Below, piece after piece: positions 1 through 12,100 of a stretch of 64,000 nt of DNA. Position numbers and translations under genes: made by a program. The notes under the pieces are model-generated. The model worked only from the letters and a program-made list of their open reading frames with translations, was not told the DNA's origin and made no database searches. Positions within the stretch are counted from its first letter, which is position 1, and each line of letters begins with the position of its first letter. Origin of the DNA: Nemopilema nomurai (taxonomy: Eukaryota > Cnidaria > Scyphozoa > Rhizostomeae > Rhizostomatidae); the NCBI GenBank assembly GCA_003864495.1, contig ML133408.1, forward strand, positions 1,104,185-1,168,184. The letters are read 5' to 3'.

Positions 1-93
1 TTTTCGGCCACATTTGTCTTGATTGTGTTATTGTGCCTTTGCTGCGATGCTTCATGTAACCAGTTACCAATCAAACATGTCTTTCGATTGCAG

Positions 94-3000
94 CTCCACA
101 AACACAGGTATGACGTTTCAAAAACCCTCCAGGCCTTGATACGGTCACCATTCGCAAAGACAAACACACGAAAATGGTCCGAAGATGAGAGGGTAGGCTT
201 CTTCGCTTTCACGTTCTAATTCCTTTCTAAACCTCATTAGACGCTTTGTTTACATTTTTAAAAGGTTCTCCGATTCCCTGGGATTTGATTTCCCTCGAGG
301 AACTCCTATTCCTCAAACAGAGGATTGATTGTCTTGCACTACATTCCACTACTCAGTCATATTGAATGGCTGAATAAACTAACAAATCCGTCCTAGAAAT
401 AATCTTTAATCAAATTTCGAGTTTCAAGGGCTCTTGACGTGGGATTTAAAGCTTAGAGAAGAACCTACGTTTTGCTGTTGGTTTTCGAAAATAATGCATT
501 TCCACCAAGAAGTTCAGCCATTTCAAGACTTTTTCAAAAAATTGTCAATACTTTTTCAAGCCATATTTTCCCATAGAAGCTTTTCGTGCGAGGCCTTCGA
601 CAGTACGGAAAAAATTTCAACAAGATCAAACGAGAACTGCTACCAGACAGAGAAACGGTTAGTTTTTATTTATTTTTTCTTCATCTTTTTTTGCCGGCGT
701 TCGTTCTAATTAGCTAACTTATTTGATTATATTTATTTGATTGAGAGACGCCGTGTCCCTCTGTGCGTAGATACATTAGCCTCGTCTCTGAAAATGACTT
801 CTTTCAGAATGAGGGTGTGGACGCAAAACACGCGAATCTCTTCTCAGTATCTTCATTGATATTGTAAGAAAACTCTCCAGACATATACGATTTCGAGTGG
901 CAGCCGGGTTCAATGCTGTTAAGTGTTGTGTTACGTTTGGGCCTGCGTTGAGTGTGTAGCAGCTCGTTAGTGCTAGTCTTGGCTGTCTGGACGAGGTCTC
1001 ACTTGTTGACAAACGCGCGATTGAAACTTCAGAGCGGGCTTGTAGAGCGGCCATGGACAGTGACGCAAGCAATCAGCGTCGCCCTAAGATAGAATATCAC
1101 GTATAAGCGTGTCCGAACCAGAGTTGAGATGAGCAGAGTAAAGAAGGGGGGTCCTTTACAGACTGATAGCGGGAAATTAATAAGAGGACATGTTGTTAAT
1201 GTCGTAAATTGAAACCAGCAGAAGTCATGTCAAGTTGAGTCCCCATGTCAAGTACTGGAGTCTTGGCCCAATCGTTGCCTGAATGACTCACTCACCTTAA
1301 TTAATATATTAATTTGTATTTGTTGTACCCATCCCATTTGTATCAAAGGTTCTGTACTGTACGCTTGACCTTTTACGTGTATCATTTGAAGATGTTAGAC
1401 TTATACTTCACGTTGTCTCTCGCTGTACTTCACACCCCACGGGGAGTCACAGCTTGTCAAGAACGATCTGACCCTTCGACTTGTGTCACCATTCAAGCCA
1501 ATGATCCACCGAGGCTTCGTTGACCCCCACTAGAACCTGACACGGCAGAGTTGGGTGGGACCTGGGTATTGTAAATGGCACTTGAGCGCCAACTGTTGCT
1601 TTTTGTATGAATGCACAATCACCACGATTGTCAATGTGTCTCAAAATGGCCAATTTTACCGGATCATGATATGTTCGTAGAATTTAATGATTTACGTTTT
1701 GCCATCGTAACAAGGTGACATAGAAACGAGGTTTAGGCATACGATATTCCTGCTATGACGTGAGTCGACACACAAAGGTCGAGTTTGTGTATAAAAGCGA
1801 GAATGTGAAACACACAAGGCCACTTTGTGGGATCAAATATGAAACTAACATTTGAGTTGTTCTTTTTTCAACAGAGTGAGTTGGTGCATTATTACTACGT
1901 CTGGAAGAAGACGCCCACCGCGATCAATTCACGGCCGCACAAGCGAGGCAGGCGACACAGCGTCCTGTGCAGGAAAACGAGGTCCGCCAAGAACAAAACA
2001 TCGCCAGCCAGCGAGTTCCTGGACCTTAGTTCGTGCAGCGAGGACGAGCCGGACAGCGAGGACAGCGAGCGAGACCTGAGTTTGTACGCGTGCAGGCACT
2101 GCTACAGCACCAAGTCGCCCAACTGGCACCACGTCGGCAAGGACAAGCTGCTTGCGTGCAAGGAATGCCGGGAGTACTTCAAGAAGTACGGTCGCATGCG
2201 GCCCATCGAGTGCCGGGCGGAACCCCCGTCGTACATTTTCAAAGCCGCGTTCGAGAATCACAACGAAAGTTTGTCCAATTCCGGGCGAATGCGCACACGG
2301 AGATCTGCAACACCTATTTACGCGGCCAACGGGAGCGTAAGGACGAAGATACTCCAGGAGATTCAAGAAGGTTTGATTGGAATTTGGTCTTTACTTCTTA
2401 AGACTTGTTCAGTAACGGTCTTGTTCAGTCTTGTTGTATTGAACGCCAAGGATGCACCTAGGCGTAATTCTGACTGGGAATATTTTGGAATCATTCACTT
2501 GTGAGATAGCGAGGTATCAATATATCACATAACGATTCAACGATTTTGTTTGTGTCAGAAATGTTTAGCATATTCAGAAAGGCATGATTTGGCTCTGCAC
2601 ATCCATATTTCAAAAGGCAGAATCAGATACAAAATTTGTACCCTTACGAATGAAGTACCTTCTCTAATGATCGTCTCATTTTGTTATGAACTCTTCCTTT
2701 GTAAATGTTTTCCCCATTCCCTTTAGCACGTGTTACCCGTCTGAAAAAGGCCGATTCGCCGTCAACGAACAGTTCGGACAGTTCCGGATCATCAAAGGGA
2801 AGCAGCAGCGTGGTAGGTTGCACTTTCCCTGCTCCCGATTCGACCTCAACGAGAATCACGTGACTCGTTGACCTATGACTTTTCACCTTTCCCCTGACTC
2901 ATTGTAATCTTTCTTTGCGTCATTTATTCCAGGAACTGGTTAGGAAGCGAAATCAAGACTCGGAATCTGAAGGACCAGAGGAAGTCGATGAAACAGATGG

Positions 3001-5324
3001 TATTGATCCAGATGTGCAGAATGAAGATAGCGAAATCGAGGATGAGATTGAGGCGAAGAGAGGACGATTTGAGGTATGCGTTATAATCGTTCATTATGTT
3101 TGGGAGCTGAACTTTTCCAAAAGTTGTTTTGGTATTATAAGGCCTTATGGTGGGATAACTTGCAAATTTTAGTGATCTATTGTTATAGTATGTATTGCAA
3201 TAATTTGCAGGATGTAGCAGAGAAATGTGATGAGGAAGAAGAAGAAGAAGAAGAAGAAGAAGAAGAGGAAGAGGAGGAAGATGAAGAATATGACGAAACG
3301 GAGTCACCAGAGGATATGGAAACTGCGAACAGTGAGACCATGGACCAGTTGGAGGCGAACCTCGATTCAGAAACTGATGAACGGCAGTCAAGTCGACATG
3401 TTGCTGAGAAGGAGCTCGATAGATCCGCTGAGAAGGCGACAAAGAGTGAAGATGGTTCAGTCGAAGACGAAGATGTATCTGAGGAGGAGGCTCCGGATGT
3501 TCCTGAGGATCCCCGTTTGATTGAGAAGATCACGAAGAACTTTAAGCGCACGAGCGACGACGACAGAAATGCATGCGCGCGTTGCGGTCTGGTTTACGTC
3601 GTGAAGAGGCCGCGCAAAGAGAAACAAGGCTCAAAGGTAAGCACGTGCTGTTTTGTTGTTTAGAAGGGCCTAATCATGTACTCTTGTTTTACACTTTATT
3701 ATATAATACTCTCTGGTCTCGTGCGCTACAACTAACTAGCAAACTTAACATCATCTGCATATATGCTAATTTATTCAAAACATAACTAACTGGTAACTTT
3801 ATATCATAATATACGCTAATTTATTCAAAACATAGCACATGCATCATCGAATAGATTCTCACTTACAGTTGTCGTGTTTTGGGTATAGATTTGGAGATTT
3901 TATTTCTAGCATGCTCATCTTGGAAATACGGCCACATTAGATGAGCAACCAGTAACTGGCAAAAATACTTTAGTACTGTTCAATGAAATTACTGTGCTTT
4001 TTCTAACAGCCATAGTATGTTCTCAACTTAATTCAGTGTCCCATCTCCCTTGCAGGCTACGCAATCTTCCACGAGCTCCAGCAGCAAGTCACGTGATTCT
4101 GACGTCAAAGCGGATACGTCACCACCGCCCAATCCGTCTGCTCCTGCGCACATTACTTCGCATTTCCAAAATGCCATCAGAAACTACTGGCCCTCGGGTG
4201 AAGACCCGCGGTCCAATCCGAACTTCTCGCCCTTCTGGCCGCCTCACTTCAACCAGTTTGTCTCGTTTCCGCATGAAATGTCCGGAAGTCATATACGGTC
4301 ACATAGCCCGGTAGAGCAAAATGTAGACTATCACCCTAAATTCGGACATTTGCTGGATGTATTTAATAAACACGGCGCCCCTATCGGCGGTCATTCTAAC
4401 TTCCCCGGACACTCTAACTTTAGCGGACATGGTGGACATTCTGGGCATAGTATTCATCCAGGGCAGCATGGTCCGCCTCCGGCAGGGCACGCGAGGCCGA
4501 TGTCGGCACAAAGTCACCCGCATCCGGACGTTCCAGTGCCTGGTCAAACTGCATTGCCGGTTTTTCCATCACACGGTTCGCGTCCTAGCAACCCGCCGAA
4601 CATAGAGAACATTTCACGTGTCTCGCCCCGGCCGCATATGGACCCGTCCGGTCCGCTGCCGTACGGATACGGACATCCCCACTTGCACTCTCATTTACAC
4701 ACTCACACACACCTACACCTACACCCGAGTGATAACGCAGAAAGACACAATGTACCGCGGGAGCACCAACCGAGCAACTCTAATGCCCATCCGGTACTAG
4801 GGCATCCCCCAACTCTAGGTATGTCGCACGAAAACTCATTACTTCGCCCGGACGAATTACTGCATCATATACAACAGGACCCTAGGATGCGCAATGCTCT
4901 TATAGGACCCGGTGGAATCCCCACCCGCGAAGGAGCGATCAGTCCCGCGATGTTGCACGATATCTTCCGACATGATCCGACGGCCTACCATTTGTGGCTG
5001 AGTCAAGTGGCAAGGTCGCATCAGGAGCACTTGTTTCCAGACCCCCTTGCTCACCAGAACTTGAGGCTTCTGGCTGAGCACGAGGAGTATCTTCGCCACA
5101 TGAGGTCTCTCTCCATTGATCCGAAGATAAAAGCCGAGCATGAACGACTAATGCCGCTACCGGAGCGCGGCCTACCTGTGAACGAGCGGAGTTTACCGCG
5201 CGGAGAACAGTTTCCGTTCACTCCTGGATACCTCGATCATATTCGACGAATGCACGGCAGGATTACTCCTCCGCACACGCCGATGTCCGGGAAGCCGGTG
5301 ACAATCGACCTTTGCGAAGACTGA
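94..5324 (+). CDS. RERE: RERE/atrophin-family transcriptional corepressor, 3' part of gene (seven exons)
   Basis: Exons: 94-192, 577-657, 1875-2370, 2727-2812, 2933-3073, 3211-3636, 4056-5324; all junctions keep phase, giving 865 residues to the TGA stop. Exons 1-3 encode a SANT domain ([23 protein letters not shown]). Exon 3 follows with an acidic stretch (SEFLDLSS) and a GATA-type zinc finger, CRHC then CKEC, at about 2091-2168, then MRTRRS, all in RERE order. Next come basic/serine-rich and glutamate-rich regions, and a last exon rich in Pro/His with a His-Leu run near 4670-4730, as in the atrophin C-terminus. RERE is a nuclear corepressor that recruits histone deacetylases through ELM2-SANT. 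The BAH and ELM2 exons are expected upstream of the window. The exon 3 donor (GTTTGA) is weak, but only it keeps the frame; the stronger GTAAGG at 2337 would hit a stop. The Arg-Glu repeats of vertebrate RERE are not evident. MTA proteins share SANT-GATA but not this tail. Confidence 0.93.
3232..3279 (+). repeat. In-frame GAA/GAG microsatellite coding poly-glutamate
   Basis: Sixteen consecutive Glu codons (GAA or GAG) lie near the start of RERE exon 6. Reading the other strand or frames gives poly-Ser or poly-Lys shadows. The tract is probably length-variable between individuals. Confidence 0.9.
3731..3834 (+). repeat. Two-copy tandem duplication of about 50 bp in an RERE intron
   Basis: Two diverged copies lie head to tail. 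Both end in GCTAATTTATTCAAAACATA (3765-3784 and 3815-3834). It is intronic and shows no coding potential. Confidence 0.75.
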
Positions 5325-6830
5325 GCAGTGTCCAATTTTGAAAATAGAATTCACCGTATCGGTGGATTCTCTGTATAGCCGTTAAATGCGTTAATTGGAA
5401 AAAATTATTGAATCTACGGTTGTAGTGAAGCCGCGCGTCGGCTGTAGTATCAGGGCAGCGTCCCCTGTTCTATGTAACGCACATGCATCCCCAAAACAGA
5501 TATTGTAAAAACAATGTACAAATGTCTTCTTGGAGCCTTGTGGATTCCTTTTGATCAGCTCTGTTTGACAGAGCTTGTTCGAAATGCCTCAGAACAACAA
5601 ACTGGTATTCATATTCACCGAAGTTCAAAACATAAACAGGCTCCGCTCTCTACTCTCAACTCGCCTACATTTGTATACATATATAGTTAGTCATGGAGTT
5701 GGTTGTGGCGTCCGCATCTAACTGAAACGAATATGCCAATTGTTGATATTTACTCGGTTGCCGCCTAATAGAGATGGCATCATTATTATTATGCGTCGTA
5801 AGTCATCCTATGCATTACCACGTGACTGACCTGTCTAACTAGGCTGTTACTTACATCGGGATGGCGTCTCCTTCGCAGTTACCTAAATTCTGAGCATTCG
5901 GGTTCCTTCGTTATAGATCGAACATTTTCGCAATGGCTCACCAACAGCGTAACATTGTGATGACGTCATAAGTATCTCATTTTAGGTTGAAAAATGTTTA
6001 GACTGTCCGTGCTTCAGCTAGTCCGTGTCAGATTCGAGATATATCCTCAGTCAGATTTGCCTTGAGCCAAATCTAATATCTTGTCCCCGTTTCTTGAATT
6101 CAGCCCGGGCCAATACATTGCCGTCCATTTTTAGTTGTCCTCTTTTGTTAGCCTCGATTTCGACTCTAAGTCTCCTTTGCGTTCCACGTGCGTAGAAAAC
6201 CCCTGACGATCGAATGTTCGCTTGTCAATATAAACAAGCATCGTGTGGACCACGATTTGTAAGCGGACTGCTCCTAGCGAAGATGGATAGGACCATGTCC
6301 GCCAACGTTCTTAATTTGTTGGCACAAATTTAGGTAGCAATTTTTTTCGATTTAGATTTTATGGTTGTGTTACTTTTTCTATTTGTGGTCAAAATTGTAA
6401 ATTACAAAGTGTAGCATAGGGATGTTCAAAATGTTTATCGTTGTTTGTTCAATGATAAAAATGGTTTGTATTGTACTCTAGTGTTTGCCTTGCCTGCCTT
6501 CTCAAGATGTTTCTCGATGAAAATTTCACCCATAAAGCTAGGGATGGTATTTTAAATCTTTCATCAGCAGCTGGAGAATCCGGTTATGTTTAGACACAGA
6601 ATTATCTTTCGTCAAAAACGTATCGAAGTCAGAAACACTGCTATATTAGTAAGTTCATCATAACTATTCCTTATCAGCATCGTTCCACAATTCCTCAATA
6701 CATACATTTAGTTCTTTTCATCATCAAGTCCTTGGAACACCTCAATATTTTCTCTGGTTTTCCCTTTTATTCATTTCTGTGACACGCCACAAGCTGTTAA
6801 TGTCTCCCCTGAAACAATGTTTGTAATAAA
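5325..6830 (+). other. Probable RERE 3' UTR with poly(A) signal
   Basis: No coding exon is visible after the RERE stop. The first good AATAAA on this strand is at 6825-6830, so a 3' UTR of about 1.5 kb is inferred. The exact cleavage site cannot be read from sequence. Confidence 0.5.
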
Positions 6831-9124
6831 GTATAGCATCAAATTAATCTTGGGAAAAGCTTAGTGCAAAAATGACGCTTTGTTTAGCAGCAGCGCAACA
6901 TTGTTCGTAGGGGGAGGGGGTGAATGAACGCGAGTCAAAGAATTGCCGATTGTGTTCCAATAATTTGGGCAGGCATTGTAGTTCTTTCACCCTAGGAAGG
7001 CAGGAGCGCAAGAAAACGACCTACGGTGGTCCACCACAAGACTCTTCGCTGGGGCCTTTACTATTGCACATAACGGGGGTTTTTTACGCATACTGGCAAA
7101 GAGGTATGTTGATGATTATTGGCTCTTATCAACTGGGTTTTCTTACTCGCAAGGGGTATAGGGGCTTCAGAAACTTTTGTTAGGTGATCAAAATAAATTT
7201 AGCTCTGAAATGGTATTTATTGAGAAGAATCTATGTAATAGCTATGAAGTACTCAAAAGTCAAAACGGACACATTTCAGATTTCACAAATTTTTGTTGAA
7301 TCTGATTCGTCCATTAGAATAAACCAAAGCTTTGAAGAGGCATCGGACTCTAATAGAACTATTCGCATTGCCCCAAACAACCCCCACAAGGCCACAACTT
7401 ACTCCCCATCTAAACTCTTACGGACCCCTCGCGTTATAGAATTTACCTACATGAATCGAGCTGTTTCCATTAACTCAAGCAAGATGAACTAATCTTTTGG
7501 TTCATTCCCTTTTCACGTTTCATCGCAATGGCTACGTCATCTTCCGTCAAATTTTAATTGTTTAAGCCATACCAAATCGCGCCCTCTTCCTTAATGTTTG
7601 CCAAATAGTAGAAGAAAGTTTTCAACATTCACATCACCCCAAGTAAAGCCGATTGTGGTGTTTTTACAAGCAATAACAAATAAATATTTTCATAATGACC
7701 AGAGCAATGTGTTTTAAACATTGTATTCATTTTGATCGATAATAAGTTACATGTCAATGATATACTTTAAGCAGCAAAATACACAAAGAATTATCCAATT
7801 TAAGCTGGAACAAACACTGTTACATAGTAATATAGAATAACTTTGCTACACACAACTATTTTTTTCTAATATCAAGGCTACGGCTTTTGACATTGATTGG
7901 ACTAAAAATAAGATCCCATTCTAAAAGCAAAGGAGGTATTATTTCAAACTATGAATCATCTTTTAATTAGCTTTAAATGTTATTTCCCGCAAATAGGCAA
8001 GTAAACTTAAATACCTGTATCGTAAAAGATAAATAAGTTAAAAGAAGTAGTTTTATGCAGTTTGCTTTTGTATGCTTTTCTAAAGTTCATATTGAACGCT
8101 CGCTTGAAAGCCTTTAGATTCTCAGGATTGGAGTTGCAAATTCGTCGAATCTTGATAACGAAATAATGATATTTCTTTTAAACAGGGTATTGATTGTGCA
8201 AGTGAAACTTTATGTTTTGGGGAGAAATTTTGTGTAAACAATGAGGCAAGGAATGGATGGTGGATGAGCAATGAGAATGGGGAATTTCGCCAACTTTTTT
8301 CACCGAATTCCTTTGGGGTTTTGACAAAATCAGCACAGAGAAGGGTCATTCGCGCATTCGGCGTGCGCTGGAATATCAAGGGAATTCCTCGTGGCGAAGT
8401 TAGAACTTCGTTTATTATTGATGTTGGCCTAAGCTCAGCTCACAAGACAGCAGTTGAAAGACTTCATGAATAAACACAGTATCGACTGATTAACTGTGAA
8501 GTTGTGTGGTGATTTATTACTGGAATCGAGTTCGGTGCTTATCATTAAACCAACATGATGGTATTTATCAAGGTAAGTCGCTCTTTCCGCACTATCCATC
8601 AAGTCTTCTCAATAGCAAGTGCAACTTTTTGCGAAATTGCAGTGGGGGTTTGTGCTGAGAAAGTGGGTTGGTGCTGCGATGGCTTCATATGTATAAAGAA
8701 ACATAGTATTTAGTTCTAGTGTTTGATATTTGTGTTGGTTCTAAGCTATACAGAGAAGCCTAAGCAAATTGCAAGGAAGTGTTTTAGGCCATTTTAAGTT
8801 GATAGACCGTTATAAACTAAAGCTTAAGAAATGGAATTGGCATTGGCTAAGGAATCTTTACATTGGAAACCCAGACGTTAGAATTGCATTTACCCTCTTT
8901 TTGAATGCGAGGCCCTGGAATCCAAGGCAGAGCATTGTTGACTGCAACGAAAATAACAAGCCTGCTTCGCAGCAGTAGCGAGGCTGCGTGGTCCTGCCAG
9001 TGCATATCTGCCTTGATTAATCATAGCGCATAAGCAAATCGATGGAGCTCCTATATACTGCTCTCCATCATATTAAAAAAAGCCTAATTGTCCATCTGTA
9101 AGTATTCATAAACTCAACCATCAT
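6831..9124. other. Convergent intergenic region and probable SLC5A7 3' UTR
   Basis: This separates the tail-to-tail RERE and SLC5A7 genes. A minus-strand AATAAA (TTTATT on +) at 8513-8518, about 600 bases past the SLC5A7 stop, could end that transcript; another is at 8411-8416. Open frames at 6920-7183 and 7184-7492 show no recognisable family or splice context and I do not call them genes. Confidence 0.4.
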
Positions 9125-12100
9125 TCATGCACGTGGGTGCTCCTCCAATTCGTGAGACTCTTTGCCATTGGCCGTCGCTGCTGCATCGTGGAGAACACTC
9201 TTGTATTCTGGTTTGACATTCACACCTGAAACGTCAGAATGTGCCACGTGAGAATTGAGGTTTGGATCGCGTCATTTAGAATGCATCAAGTGGTATGTGC
9301 AATTAAAAGTATTTGACTGTGTTGTGGAAGGGGGAAGCAACCGGGCTGCTGCGGGACTACTGTGGGGCTGCTGCGGGACTACTGCGGGGCTGCTGCGGGA
9401 CTACTGTGTGGCTGCTGCGGGGCAGGTCTCGCTCCAGCCAATAGGAGCAATGTGTGCGCGTTTTCACAAGGCTTGAAAGACGTTTGATGTTAAGGTATTC
9501 TGTTGATAATTTCACCTCTTTGCCTATCGTTTTCTTACCGCCATCATACATACACCAAGGGGATAACAGAGTTGCAAAGTGGTGTTCTCAAAGGGTTAGA
9601 ACGAGCGATACCAATATGTCACCTCGCAAAAACAAGTCGAAGCAACTCTTATACTTAAAACAGACTAAACACCGCAGCATTGATCTTAAATGGCGAGTAG
9701 AAACAAACCTTTAACGCTGACCATCGTCTTTAGGTTTATGTCCGGGACGCCATCTTGGAAATCGCCAGCGATGTCGTACTTCAAGCTCAGGCAGTACTTG
9801 AAGACCAGCTGCGCAAAGAGCGAGCCAGTCACGATGCACAGGAGCGTAATGAGCATGTTCAGCGTTCGGAATGGGAAATTCTGGATGAAGGATCCGTTTG
9901 CTGTCTCTTTATACAGTGGGTATTTGATAACTGCTGGCATATCTAGAAGGAAGACATTTATTTTCAACATACATTCCTACGATGATCACTAAAAAGGGGG
10001 CCTTCTCCTTCCTTTAAACACCCCTTCTTGGTGACTGAGCGGCAAAAAGCATAGGACTAGGGGGTATGATGAGACAATGTGATATCTAAATTCACAATGG
10101 GACATCTGTCAATTTGGACCCATCCTCTAGAGTATGATGCAGTTCTTTCAAGTTGCAGAGCTTGTTTCCTAGAGGTAAACACGCCCAGTCCTCTGGGAGT
10201 GAGAAAATGGGTACGCGTTGTAGAATTTCCTAACAAAAAGGAGTTTCAAGGAATAGGCAAGAAACAACAATTTAATAAATAGCAGAAGATGTAGGCAGAC
10301 GGATAGGGAAACCCGGAGCTTTTTATCCCTCTTTTTTCTAATATTTGCCATCTCATTTCAAATCACGCAACTGGATCATCAAATTTATATCATGTTAGGC
10401 ATAATCAAGAACTTTGCTTCTGAACCGTTAAGAGTCTAAGAGTCCCAAAGATTGAGAAGCTTCATAGGTCGATACGAAATTTCAGAACAAAGGGGTAAAG
10501 GATTTCTTAAATAGATAAAAGTCTAATAGTAGTACTGGCTATTAGATTTGCCAGTCTTTTGTCCTTAGGAAAGTCTGCGTACTCTGAAGAGTGTGAGATA
10601 AAACTAAAATAAGCATGCAAAATATTTGCTTCCGCTATTTCTTATTAATAGTTATTATTAAGAATTAATAGTGTGCTCTTTGAAATCACTGCTAAACAGT
10701 TAAACATGATTTGAAGCAGTAAAACAACGCTGTCATACAGCAATGATATATATGAGGAACCCAGTCATAAACATGGCAGGACAAAAGTGAGAACTTCTGG
10801 AGGATGACCAAGGGACTTTCTTAGGTTCTTAATGGAAACAACGCATTACCTCATACCTACCTTGTTTAGACAAAATAATTTGATCGAGAAATAATGCGGA
10901 TATTTCGTAATGGATCTAAAGAACAATCAAAAGGATTTATCTTGGGACAGAACAAAAACTGGCCCTGACCCGATCCAGAACCATATCGGGCCCGCCAAAT
11001 TCAGAAAGCCTTCTCTTATCAAGATAGGCTCGACCCTGCCGGTTTTGATCCCAATGTATCGAATTGTCTCGTCTAAACAGGTCTAAAAAACCTTTATGTT
11101 AGATTAGTTTTTCTGAAACAGGCAGGGTCGGGCCCAGTGGAGTCAGGGGGTAAGGAAGACTATGTATCCCAAATGATACAGTCTCCCTTTGCCAAAGCTT
11201 AAAAAAGCGACACGATGTAGGTAAGGGAGATATATGAGTGAGATCACAACTTGTGCACTAACTTCACTGTGGTGCTGATAAAAGTGAGAACGGACTTACT
11301 GATCAAAGGCTCGCCTCCCAGAAGCCGCAACAGGAACCCCATTATGTAGCCAAACAGCGCTCCGTAAGTGTTTGCGTAGCCGAAGTAGAGGACGCAGAGC
11401 AATTCAGGAAACAGCACGACGTAGATGATGTCGGAGCAGAGGTAGGAGAGGCCGTAGATCGACTCGACTGTCAACCCTATGGCCGTGGCCAGGGCACCAA
11501 CAACGATGATCGAAGCCCGAATCACCCAGATCACTTCTTTGTCCGAGGCCTTTGCGGGAATTTAGACAAGTTGACAATCAGAAAAAGGTTGAAAACAGTA
11601 AAATTTATTGATCAATACAAAAATAGATGGGACTCTGAGGGTACAAAAATTTGGTTTCTCTTACGTATGAACATGGTGTCATTGTTTTGTTTAGGGACAG
11701 GGGAAGGGTCTCTTGCAAATGCAATTTGGCCTAAACGATTGTCTCAATTCAAACAATTTTCATACCTCGAACGTTCCCAGGTGCATAAAAAGCGGCATTT
11801 CTGCATTTACACATTTAAAAAAGTTGAAATAAACACGTGGAGCCAATTAAATATCCCTCAGTTCACGTGGCTATAAACATTCCAAATATCAAGCTTCCAA
11901 TGAGAGGCGACACTATGAAAATACAACGAGGTTGGTCTACTGAAACAATTCGTACCTATAATGAGAGGCGACACTATACAACGAAGCAATGAAACGCTAC
12001 ACTACATATATACTTAGTCTTTGCAACGCAACAACATAGGACACGGGAAAAGAGTCTCACCCTTTGCCTGAAAATCGTTTTGTAGATGTTGTGCGCATAC

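Noticed and set aside
1929..2366. Minus-strand open frame of 145 codons over the RERE zinc-finger exon
   Set aside because: It is antisense to RERE exon 3, a GC-rich coding exon; no independent motif or splice evidence.
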